From Dermatemys mawii (Eukaryota; Chordata; Testudines; Dermatemydidae), in contig ML677334.1 in NCBI GenBank assembly GCA_007922305.1, positions 18,329,291-18,393,290 on the forward strand: a stretch of 64,000 bases of DNA. Reading direction: 5' to 3'. Shown here piece by piece: positions 36,275-45,330 of this stretch; position 1 is the stretch's first letter, and every line of letters begins with the position of its first letter. Both the position numbers and the translations under genes were made by a program. The notes under the pieces are model-generated. The model was not told the origin of the DNA and searched no databases. It saw only the letters and a program-made list of their open reading frames with translations.

Positions 36275-36973
36275 GGGTATGGTTACACTTACAAGATTAT
36301 AGCGCTATTGGTTATAGCGGTCCCCTTATACAGTCATATGTATAGCGCTATTGTATGTCCACACTCAGATGCGCCAGCGGTATAGCATGGCCACATTTGG
36401 GGCACTTAATGCGGCATTAAGAGCAGCGCATTAGGGCAGCTATCCCAGCATTCAGCTGGGTGCAACGTGCTTTTTAAACGAGGGGGGTGAGGGGGGACGC
36501 ATTGTGTGTATGTGGAGGGAGAGAGACAGTGGTTTTTCCTTTCTTCTGAAAGCCTGTCAGTGAGCCTCCGTTCACAGAGGGCTTTGTTTTCATACAGGCT
36601 CCCTCCTTAAACATTTGCATTGCTTATCTGCCGAGTTAAGACAGAAACTCTAAAGAGGTACTTCCGCATTCCTCCAGCAGAGTTCAAAACAAAGGGAAGA
36701 GACATCAATTGCCTTAAATGGCTCTAGGCATCTCAAGAGACCACTTGTAGCACAGTGGGTGTCCACATTCTTGCTGTAGCGCTACAGCAGCTGCGCTACA
36801 GCCCTTATTTCCCATGGGGAGGTGGATTACCAGGGAGCGCTCTAACTCAGCGGTTATAGCGCTCTAACTCCGCGGTTGTAGCGCTCTACGTGCCTTTCCA
36901 GTGTGGACGGGGAGGAGGTTATAGCGCTCATGGGGGCTTTATAGCGCTATAAAGTGCCAGTGTAACCAAGCCC
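36275..36973 (-). mobile_element. Harbinger-type MITE, copy 1 (inverted relative to copy 2)
   Basis: This 699-bp non-coding element has termini GGGTATGGTTACACT and, inverted, GGGCTTGGTTACACT. A perfect TAG duplication flanks it (36272-36274 and 36974-36976). Its outer 200 bp or so on each side match the ends of the coding Harbinger at 15744-20089. The core differs. Read on the minus strand it is nearly identical to the element at 42950-43622. It lies in PIGN intron 1 about 1.8 kb from the presumed PIGN start. Confidence 0.93.
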
Positions 36974-37199
36974 TAGCACTGGTAAGCAGGACTTCATGCA
37001 TCTGCTTGAAGTCATTCAGAAAAACAATGTGTAAGTATACTGCAGTAATTTAGCTCAAACTGCCACTTTGCTTTGATCCTCCAGCTAGATCTCAATGTAA
37101 CTCAGGAAGCAAAACTCCATCTGCTCAGGATAGTTATTGATTTCTGGACATTTTTAGTGTTGTTGGAGCTATTATGGTCCCAGAATACTAGAGAGAGAA

Positions 37200-37743
37200 G
37201 ATAATGAGGAATTCTTGTGGCACCTTAGAAACTAACAAATTTATCTGGGCATAAGCCTTTGTGGGCTAGAACCCACTTCATCAGATGCATGGAGTGGAAA
37301 ATACAGGAGCGGGTATAAATACATGAAAAGATGGGAACTGTCTTACCAAGCGTGAGGTCAGTCTAACGAGACAATTCAATTAACAGTAACATACCAAGGG
37401 AGGAAAAATCAATTTTGTAGTGGTAATGAGTGGACCATTTGAGGAGGAAATTAGGTTTAGATTTTGTAATGACCCAACCACTCCCAGTCTTTATTCAGGC
37501 CTAATGTGATCATTCCCAGTTTGCAAATTAATTCCAGTTCTCCAGTTTCTCATTGGAGTCTGTTTTTGAAGATTATTTTTGTTGAAGAATTGCCACTTTT
37601 GGGTCTGTTATTAAGTGATCAGGGAGACTGAAGTATTCTGACTGGTTTTTCAATGTTATAATTCTTGATCTCAGATTTGTGTCCATTTATTCTTTTGTGT
37701 AGAGACTGTCCCATTTGACCAAAGTGACAATGCTGGCATGATG

Positions 37744-37820
<77 letters not shown>

Positions 37821-38031
37821 TATACATACACACACACACACACACACACCATGTGCCAACTCCCATCTTTTCGTGCATTGATACCTGCTCTTATTTTCCA
37901 CTCCATGCATCTGATGAAGTTTGTTGTAGCCCACAAAAACTTTTGCCCAAATAAATGTTAGTCTCTAAGGTGCCACCCGGACTTCTCTTTGTTTTTGCTG
38001 ATACAGACTAACACGGCTACCTCTCTGAAGC
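37200..38031 (-). mobile_element. Penelope-like element fragment with GIY-YIG remnant and inverted ends
   Basis: On the minus strand the frame ending near 37619 encodes CHFGQMGQSLHKRINGHKSE followed by IKNYNIEKPV, a Penelope-type GIY-YIG endonuclease segment; the reading degenerates further on. Both ends carry related sequence in opposite orientation: 37201-37310 (cttgtggcaccttagaaact and cccacttcatcagatgcatg) and 37890-38031 (catgcatctgatgaag and gttagtctctaaggtgccac). Such inverted terminal copies are known for Penelope-like elements. A TA/CA microsatellite interrupts the coding part. Confidence 0.7.
37748..37849 (+). repeat. (TA)n(CA)n compound microsatellite
   Basis: About 21 TA units are followed by interrupted CA/TA runs to 37849. 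It sits inside the Penelope-like coding remnant. Confidence 0.93.
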
Positions 38032-38107
38032 CTAAAGAGAGAAGGTAGGAGAGCTAGTATCTGCCGGTGAAAGACACAAGCTACCCAGACAGGAAGCACA
38101 CTACATA

Positions 38108-38190
38108 GCCCAAAGGCTTGTCTCTCTTGCCAACGGAAGTTGGGCCAAGAAAAAAATGTTATTTGACCTACCTGGACTCTCAGTTATCAT
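38108..38190 (-). repeat. Penelope-like terminal fragment
   Basis: The sequence aggcttgtctctcttgcc and cggaagttgggcca resembles, in reverse orientation, the repeat at 62290-62390 and the arms at 53491-53663. It abuts the left edge of the CpG island. Confidence 0.5.
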
Positions 38191-38735
38191 TGGACACGCT
38201 AATCTCACCCCTCCATCACTGCTGCCAGTATCACAGGGATATATGGGGGCACAGGGCTGCTGCTGCATGGCCACCACCCATGCCGTGTTGTGTGACCATG
38301 CAAGACCCTGGGGCTCGTGTCCAGCGCCGAGCATCAGGCGGGGCTCTGCAGAGTAGCCCTCCGAGGGCAGCAGGGAAGGGGAGGGTGTGTCGGGGGCAGC
38401 TCCCTGGCTACCCCGGGACCGTTGTCACCTCTGAGAGGCGATAAACCGGGACCCAGGGGACGAGCCCGAGCCCGCAAACCTGGCGAGCTGCAGCGCGCCG
38501 GGCGCAGCCGCACAACCACCCCCCGGCGGTCCCCGCCCCGCCTTCACCTGCTAGGGACCGAACCAACCCCCGCCCCCAGCTCCGCCCAGCCCGGTGGGAC
38601 GAGCCACCCCGCAGACCGCGCCGGAGGCCCCACGAGCACGGCGGAGCTGAGACAGAGCCCGAGTCACAGCCGCCCCGGTGCCCCCTCCCAACCAGCGGAG
38701 CGGGCTGCGCAAGCGCCGTCCCCGCAGCTACTTAC

Positions 38736-38830
38736 TAGCTCACTGGCCGTCAGCGCCGGCACCAACGTTGCCTCCACGCTGCCGTTCCGGGCTCGCGGAC
38801 ATTCTCGCGAGACCCAGCAGCCTATCATCC
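38736..38830 (-). other. PIGN: Probable PIGN non-coding exon 1 and transcription start region
   Basis: On the minus strand the CpG-island sequence ends in ggccagtgagcta followed by a consensus gtaagt donor (complement of 38730-38735). No coding frame joins it, so it would be a 5' UTR exon spliced towards the PIGN coding exons. The upstream boundary is approximate because no TSS can be read directly. A TCTCGCGAGA element at 38803-38812 lies where the start site is expected. Position, donor and synteny support the call; transcript evidence would fix the ends. Confidence 0.6.
38803..38812. promoter_or_regulatory. TCTCGCGAGA palindrome near PIGN start
   Basis: This is a perfect 10-bp palindrome. 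The motif is known from vertebrate CpG-island promoters and is bound by BANP. It lies at the presumed PIGN transcription start. Function here is inferred. Confidence 0.7.
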
Positions 38831-38930
38831 CGCCCCTAGCCTGTCTCTCGCGCCAGCCTCTGATCCCGGCTGTCACTACCCACCCAGTTCCGCCCCCAGG
38901 CCGCCTCCCTGGAGCTTGGAAAAGCCCCCA

Positions 38931-38938
38931 TCACGTGA
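38931..38938. promoter_or_regulatory. E-box TCACGTGA between the two genes
   Basis: This palindromic E-box of the USF/TFE type sits midway between the two presumed start regions. The motif is seen directly. Any link to lysosomal or sterol control is inference. Confidence 0.45.
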
Positions 38939-39203
38939 TTTCCGCAGGCCACGCCCCTTTATTAGTCGAGCTCAGCTCATCTCACACCGTCCACCCATGA
39001 CTCCAGCCTCTCCTGTGTGTCCGTCACCCGTAGACCCCGCCCCTTCTGTCCTAAACCTCGCCCTTCTCAGGTTTCTGCTCAGGCCCCGCCTCCCCCTCTT
39101 CTTGTGGAGGCGGGGGGAAGAGAATTCAGTTGCTCCTGACAGGTAAAGGGGGCGGAGCCTCCAAATCCGGCCCCAACGGTTGCCTGCAATTGGGTGGGGG
39201 GAG

Positions 39204-39213
39204 CCTCGCGAGA
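39204..39213. promoter_or_regulatory. CTCGCGAG-type motif upstream of RELCH
   Basis: The sequence CCTCGCGAGA differs from the full palindrome at its first base only. It lies 228 bp upstream of the RELCH ATG, close to where its start site should be. It pairs with the similar site at 38803 on the PIGN side. Confidence 0.6.
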
Positions 39214-39440
39214 GTTGTCACCCGGAAGCCGGCAGAGGAGGCGGGGGGAGGGAGGCAGGAAGAGAGCCGCGGCTCTACCCCTAACTGGCAGCGGCGTCCG
39301 TAGCAGCGACTGGGGCCGCGCGCCCGGGGCTGGTCCCGGCGCCGCGGGGCTGGGGAGGCGCAGCAGGAGCCGGGGGGTGTCGCTGGGCCGGGCCGGCCAG
39401 GCGGGCGGAGGTGGCTGCGCGGCCCGTGTCGCGCTGTAAG

Positions 39441-39939
39441 ATGGCGGCGGCGGCGGGTGGGGGCAGCAGCGTGAACCCGTTCCTCAGCGACTCCGAGGAG
39501 GATGAGCCGGAGGAGCCGCGAGCCGGTGGCGGCAGCAGCAGCGACCCCGGCCCGGGAGGCCCACTCTCCCCGCAGCAGGAGGAGGAGCCGGCGGCGGTGG
39601 GGGGTCCCGGGGCACTGCCGGGTCTGCGGGTGGCGGCCCCCGGCGAGGCCGGCTGGGCCGGGCCCGGCGTCGGAGAGCCCCCCCGGGTGCCCGTGGACGC
39701 GCTGGCGGCGCAGCTGCTACGGGACCAGTTCCTGCTGACGGCGCTGGAGCTGCACACGGAGCTGCTGGAGAGCGGCCGCGAGCTGCCCCGCCTGCGCGAC
39801 TATTTCTCCAACCCGGGCAACTTCGAGCGGCAGAGCGGCACCCCGCCCGCAGGGGGAGCCCCGGGCCTCTGGGGAGCTGCCGGCCCGGCGCCGGGCGGAG
39901 CGGCGGCTAGCGGCAAGGAGCCCGGTCCCGGGCAGCTCA
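39441..39939 (+). CDS. RELCH: RELCH exon 1 coding part (LisH domain)
   Basis: RELCH is a RAB11-binding protein with LisH, coiled-coil and HEAT repeats that works in cholesterol transfer from recycling endosomes to the trans-Golgi. The exon encodes 166 residues plus one base. It opens with a low-complexity Ala/Gly run and the conserved VNPFLSDSEED patch, then a Pro/Gly-rich linker, then the LisH segment at about residues 88-125 (LLRDQFLLTALELHTELLES, then RDYFSNPGNF). The ATG at 39441 sits in a good Kozak context (aagATGg). The frame is open further upstream, but only through a GTG, so 39441 is chosen. The exon ends CAG CTC A before gtaagt, phase 1. Its very GC-rich start is typical of vertebrate CpG-island first exons. 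Confidence 0.95.
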
Positions 39940-40960
39940 GTAAGTGACCCTCGTTTTGCCATAGGGAAGCAGGAGCGTGTGCCCTGCCGGAGTCTCTACG
40001 AGGCGCGAGTTGGCGGTGGGAGGGGTGCGATGGGAGGGTCTCGAGGAGGAGATGTCTGGGGGCTGGACTTAGGCACGTCTGGGGGTGTGTGCGGGGGACG
40101 GGTGTGTGTGCTGGGTGTGTGGAGAGGGGCTTGACGTACCTGGGAGCTGGTATGGGTGTGGGTACAAGAGGTGGATCCTGCTCTGCAGGTGCAGAGTGGG
40201 AGAGACGAAGCATGAGACTGGGGGGCGGGGGGGGGGGTTGCTAATAGTGCAGTAGTGTTAAAGCCAGGGCTGTTTTATTTTCTAGTGTAATGTCAGCAGG
40301 ACTCAGTAGAAAATCTTGAATCCTGTTAGTTTAGAAATCATCTTGTTTTGAGTTGAGTGTGACTAAATTTTAAGGCAATCCCTGTGGGGAGAGAAGTAAG
40401 CGTTTTTGCTTTAATTCAGGCGCATTCTCATGTTTGTTTTTCTTATCTGACACATCGGTCAGATCAAACATTAATGATTCCAATGGGAGTGAGTTTTTCT
40501 TGGACTGGGAATAGGATGAATTATATTTTGGTTTATGAATGATGAGCCTAAAGTCTATTATTTCCAGCATGAGCTGTCAAACATTCTGAACACCCTAATG
40601 CTTTTATTAAGTTTCAGAGGTCTTAGCTGTTGAACCACAGAGTACAATGACTTTCATAGTGCCTGCAGGTTTAGAGAGCACCAGCTGTCTATGCCCTGTC
40701 ATCTCTCTAAAATGTTTTGGCGGAAAATGTGCATCATCGGGGTTGAGTGGGTTTGTCTTTTTCTGTTTGTTTTGTTTTAGTAAGGCAAGAAAGATAGTGT
40801 TTGGGAAGTTGTTATAGACCTTACTGCTGCTAAGTATCACCGACTGCCTTTATTTATGGATGAAGAGATGATTTTATATAGAATTATGAAAATGTATTTG
40901 CATTATTTACATAAAATACCTGCTTTTCATCAGGACTCCCATGGTGGTGACTTGGGGTCT
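39940..40960. other. RELCH intron 1, beginning
   Basis: The CpG island tails off with G-rich sequence to about 40240, then AT-rich sequence follows. No repeat or exon was recognised. Confidence 0.5.
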
Positions 40961-40961
40961 G

Positions 40962-41234
40962 AGGACTTGTCTTCACGAGCTCAGGGAGAGATCGATCTTA
41001 TGGCGATCGATTTATCGCGTCTCGTCAGGATGCGATAAATCGATCGCCAGCGCTGCCCCCATCGACTCTGTAACTCCAGCTCGCCAAAAGGCGCAAGCTG
41101 GAGTCGACCACCACCGCCGTGAGGACGGCAAGTAAGTCGGCTGTGGATACGCCGATTTCAGCTACGTTATTAACGTAGCTGAAATTGCATGTCTACAGTC
41201 GATCCTCCGCCCTAGTGAGGACCAGCCCTAAAAC
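40962..41234. mobile_element. Stem-loop-rich MITE
   Basis: An approximately 270-bp CpG-containing block stands out in AT-rich intron. Its ends (aggacttgtcttcac and gtgaggaccagccct) are imperfect inverted repeats. Inside are three strong palindromes: an 18-bp perfect stem (41001-41018 with 41032-41049), a stem around 41073-41105 (actccagct pairs with agctggagt) and a 15-bp perfect stem with one-base loop (41155-41185). It is non-coding. The superfamily is uncertain because no clear target duplication is seen. Confidence 0.7.
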
Positions 41235-42949
41235 ACAAGTTTTAAGCTAACTAAAATATTAGAGGAATTCTATAAGCAGAAATGGTTTTCTCTCTCTCAA
41301 TCCCTTGGCTTTTAATTTGTGATTTACTGAAATCTTGATATTAAATAGAAGGGATGAAAGTGTTTGTGGTTAATAGAAATTTGGATGATATGTACATATG
41401 TTCCAGTTCCATTTCAACAGAATATCCATCTTGTGCCACCTTACAAGGTGCTTCCCAAATAATGGGGCACCTTCATTAATAACATTACTGTCACAAATAA
41501 AATGGCTTTTGGGGTTTCATTTAATATCTTCATCCACGAAAAATTAATTTGAGCTTGTATTGCTTATTGTAAGAAACAGACTAATACATGATTGTATCTA
41601 AAATTATATCATCACACTCTAGTTATTGCTTTTGAATATTATTTTTTAAATATTTAAGACATTATAATTTGCTTTTAAAGAGAACTGTAATACTACATTC
41701 CTTCTTGATAAGATTAGTGGGTTTTGCAAAGACTTGTGCTTCAGGGCCACATACTAGCATAGATGTTAAATTCATGTCCATCTGATTAAAAAGTACCCAT
41801 TTTAGAAGTCTAACTAGTCTGATTTTTAATACTCCCACTGCTTTGTTAACATGAAATCTGATTACTGTTGAAGATAAAATACTAGACTAGGTGGATTATA
41901 AGTCTGATCCAGAAAATTAAGCAGAGGCAACTTCCACTAGTGACATACAGGGACAAGATGATAAGTCGCAGCCCTGCCCAGTAACTCTCAAGTATGTGGT
42001 TTCTGGCAGGATGTGAAAGGGGAATTATAAGCCATATCTACATTACAGCAGCACATCTGTGATGCTGCAGCTGTGCCATTCGTAATGCTGTAGCATAGAT
42101 GCCCCCTACATTGACTGAAGGGGATTTTTCATTGAAGTAGATTGTCTGCACTTAAGATGCTACAGCTGCACCACTGTAGCACTTTAGTGTAGACACTTAT
42201 TACAGCAGCAGGTGGGTTACTTCTGTCACTATAGATAATCCATCTCCCTGAGAGGCAGTAGCTCAAGTTTAAGCTTTGTTGTAACGTGTGTTTGCCTGGG
42301 CTGCTCAAGACCCGAATGCTTGTATAGGAGGAACTGTTTGAGTTGGCTTCTTAAATACCTTCATGCTGTTTTATATCTGATACTCCTTGATGAGACATAC
42401 GAGTCTTGTCTTATAACAGGTTTATTCAAAGTGATACAAGCTACAGAAATGAGATCTTGAAAGAGTCTTGCCGTTTTCATTATGTAATAAAAATACTATA
42501 ATCAGTTATAATAATGGCATGTAATAAGCATATCATACAAAAAATATTTCCAAGATCAGTGCTTTTATACTTAGGTAAAGGCGACAATCCCTGGAAATAT
42601 TCATTTTTCAGAGGGGGTTCGTGAGGCTTGACGTTTTAGTGAAAGGGGTTCACAGGTTTTTAAAGTTTGGGAACCACTGCTCTAGAGGACGCTGAAAAAG
42701 AGTAAAGAGGGAGCAATAAAGTTTTGAGCTATTTTAAGAAAGTCCTCTAATGCCTCTGGCCAGGACTACACTAAAAAATTAGGTTGACACAGCTACATTG
42801 CTCAATTAGCCTAAACCCTGGTGTAGACAGCATTAGGTCAGTGGAAGAATACTTCTGTTGACTTAGCTGTCACTTCTTAATGAGGTGGATTAACTAGAGT
42901 GATGGGAGAACCTTGAGGCACTTTGGCGGTAGCTGTAGATATAGCCTTA
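41235..42949. other. RELCH intron 1 with old MITE remnants
   Basis: AT-rich sequence. At 42020-42250 and 42760-42946 are decayed pieces of a MITE family containing ctgcagctgtgcc, agtgtagacac and ctccctgagaggcagtagct; similar sequence recurs at 43640-44100 and 45050-45330. At 42604-42690 is a hAT-like right end (aaagtttgggaaccactg). Confidence 0.45.
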
Positions 42950-43622
42950 GGGCTTGGTTACACTGGCACTTTATAGCGCTATAAAGCCCCCACGAGCGCT
43001 ATAACCTCCTCCCTGTCCACACTGGCAAGGCACGTAGAGCGCTATAACCGTGGAGTTACAGCACTCCTGGTAATCCACCCCCGCATGGGGAATAAGGGCT
43101 GTAGCGCAGCTGCTGTAGCTCTACAGCAAGAATGTGGACACCCACTGCGCTACAAGTGATCTCTCGAGATGCCTAGAGCCATTTAAGGCAATTGACGTCT
43201 CTTCCCTTTGTTTTGAACTCTGCTGGAGGAATGCGGAAGTACCTCTTTAGAGTTTCTGTCTTAACTCGGCAGATAAGCAATGCAAATGTTTAAGGAGGGA
43301 GCCTGTGTGAAAACAAAGCCTTCTGTGAACGGAGGCTCACTGACAGGCTTTCAGAAGAACGGAAAAACCGCTGTCTCTCTCCCGCATACACACAACGCGT
43401 CCCCCCTCACCCCCCTCATTTAAAAAGCACGTTGCACCCAGATGAATGCTAGGATACCTGCCCTAATGCGCTGCTCTTAATGCCGCATTAAGTGCCCCAA
43501 ATGTGGCCATGCTATACCGCTGGCGCATCTGAGTGTGGACATACAATAGCGCTATACATATGACTGTATAAGGGGACCGCTATAACCAATAGCGCTATAA
43601 TCTTGTAAGTGTAACCATGCCC
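42950..43622 (+). mobile_element. Harbinger-type MITE, copy 2
   Basis: This 673-bp element has termini GGGCTTGGTTACACT and inverted GGGCATGGTTACACT. A perfect TTA duplication flanks it (42947-42949 and 43623-43625). It aligns almost base for base with the reverse complement of 36275-36973, except for a short extra block in copy 1 (around gttatagcgctctaactc). It inserted at the edge of an older MITE in RELCH intron 1, about 3.5 kb from the RELCH start. Confidence 0.94.
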
Positions 43623-43718
43623 TTAGGGTTGATGTAGAAATTGAGGGCATGTCTATATTTAAAATTCTGCATCAGCACAGCTGCACCTCTGTAACAGTTT
43701 AATGAAGACGCTTTAAAC

Positions 43719-43889
43719 CAATGGTTCTCAACCCACAGGCCGCTTGTGGCCTGATCAGCACACAGCTGTGGTCCATGTAGGATCCTGAGGGCAATACAGG
43801 TAGTATATGTATTGTGTGGATGTGGCCTGCGTAACCACACACAGAGCTGCATATGTGGCCCACAGTGGTAAATAGGTTGAGAACCACTA
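43719..43889. mobile_element. Short hAT-type MITE
   Basis: The ends caatggttctcaacc and ggttgagaaccacta form a near-perfect hAT-like inverted repeat around a 171-bp element. The flanking octamers ctttaaac and cttaagcc agree only partly, so the insertion is older. It is nested in a decayed MITE (43640-44100). Confidence 0.8.
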
Positions 43890-44115
43890 CTTAAGCCAAG
43901 GGGAGAGAATTCTTCCGTTGGCATAGTTAATCCCCCTCCTTAAGAGGCAGTAGCTATTTTGGCAGGAGAAGCTCTCCGGCCAACAGAGCACTGAACACAA
44001 GCACTGAACGTTAGGTCACTAGAACTGTATAACTTGGAGTGTGGATTTTTCACACTCTGAGGGATGTGGGTATACTGATAAATGTCTAGCGTAGACTAGA
44101 CCTGACTCTCTAAAG

Positions 44116-45042
44116 CAGGAGTGGGCAAACTTTTTGGCCCAAAGGCCACATGGGGGTTTAAAATTGTGTGGAGGGCTGAGTAGGGAAGGCTCTGCCTCCC
44201 CAAACAGCCTGGCCCCACATCCTATCCAACCCCTACCCACTTCCCGCCCCCTGACTGGCCCCCCAAACCCTAACCCATCTATCCCCCTCCCTGTCCCCTG
44301 ACTGCCCCCTCCCAAGACCCCCAACCCTAACCACCACCACCCAGAGACCTGCCACCCTAAACCCCCCTGCTCCTTGTCCCCTGACTACCCCCTCCAGAGA
44401 CCCCCTGCCCCTAACCACCCTCCCAAGACCTCACCCCCATCTAAGCCCCACTGCTCCTTGGCCTCTGCTCCTTGGCCCCTGACGCTCCCTCCAGAGATTC
44501 CCCACCCCCAGGACCCCACTCCCATCCAACCCCCGTGCTCCCTGTCCACACATCTGCCCCCCTGGGACTCCCACGCACCATCGAACCTCCCCTCCCGTTC
44601 TCTGTCCCCTGACTACCTCCCGAGACCCTCTGCCCCCCTAGCAAACCCGCCCAGCCCTCTTACGTCGCCACTGCTCAGAATAGCGTGTCTGCCCCAGAGC
44701 CAGACACGCGGCCGTGCTGATCCTCCAGAGTGTGCAGCGTTGTCTGGCCGGGAGCCGGACACGCTTTCATGCAGCCCCGCGGACCCCTCTCCCCCCCCAC
44801 ACTGCTCACACAGCCCTCTGAGGCAATGGGGGAGACAGCTGGGGAGGAGCCGGAGCAGCCTCCCCAGTGTGGTCTGCTGAGGCCGTGGGGGAGTGGCTGT
44901 AGCAGTTTTCCCAGCGCAGCCCGCTGAAGCCGTGCGGGAGAGGGACTGCGCAAGAGGGGCCAGAACAGCCTCCCCAGCCAGACCTCAGGGGCTGGTTAGG
45001 AGTAGCCCACGGGCCGGATCGGCCATACTTTGCCTACCTCTG
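44116..45042. mobile_element. hAT MITE with perfect 8-bp target duplication
   Basis: A 927-bp element runs from caggagtgggcaaac to tttgcctacctctg, with exact ctctaaag duplications at 44108-44115 and 45043-45050. It belongs to the same family as 27928-28469 (both carry ggcccaaaggcca-type sequence and a C-rich middle), but is longer. Confidence 0.9.
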
Positions 45043-45330
45043 CTCTAAAGCTATGTCTGTGATACAGCTGCACATCTGTGGTGTGCTGCAGGTTGTGCTA
45101 CTCTAGTGCCATAGTGAAGACACTTGTTACAGCAATAGAAGGGGATTTTCCATTCAATAGTTAATCCACCACCCTGAGAGGAAGTAAGTAGGTTGAGAAA
45201 ATTCTTCCATTGGCCTGGCAACATCTACCCTGAGATTACAGCCACTTAATTAGGTCTTTCTGGGGTGTGAGTTTTTTCCCACCCGGGCAACATAGCTGGG
45301 TCAAGCTAAATTTTAGTTGTAGATCAGGCC

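Larger units (their letters stand above)
38250..40250. promoter_or_regulatory. CpG island and bidirectional PIGN/RELCH promoter
   Basis: The sequence changes abruptly from AT-rich to strongly GC- and CpG-rich around 38.25 kb and returns to AT-rich at about 40.25 kb. It covers the presumed PIGN exon 1 on the minus strand and RELCH exon 1 on the plus strand. Visible elements are TCTCGCGAGA (38803-38812), CCTCGCGAGA (39204-39213), an E-box TCACGTGA (38931-38938), an ETS-like CCCGGAAG (39221-39228) and GC boxes such as GGGGGCGGAG (near 39147). No TATA box is seen near either start, as expected for housekeeping CpG promoters. Confidence 0.85.

Noticed and set aside
36275..36973. Initial idea that the AGCGCT palindrome clusters were regulatory operators
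   Set aside because: They are part of Harbinger-type MITE ends with exact target duplications.
38317..39000. 227-codon plus-strand frame in the CpG island
   Set aside because: GC-rich DNA gives long chance frames; it runs antisense over the presumed PIGN exon 1 and shows no known domain.
39411..39440. N-terminal extension of RELCH beginning at 39411
   Set aside because: The codon there is GTG; the first ATG in good Kozak context is 39441 and it gives the expected family N-terminus.
44374..44880. 168-codon Pro/Ser-rich plus-strand frame
   Set aside because: It lies wholly inside the non-coding hAT MITE 44116-45042, whose C-rich middle produces the frame.
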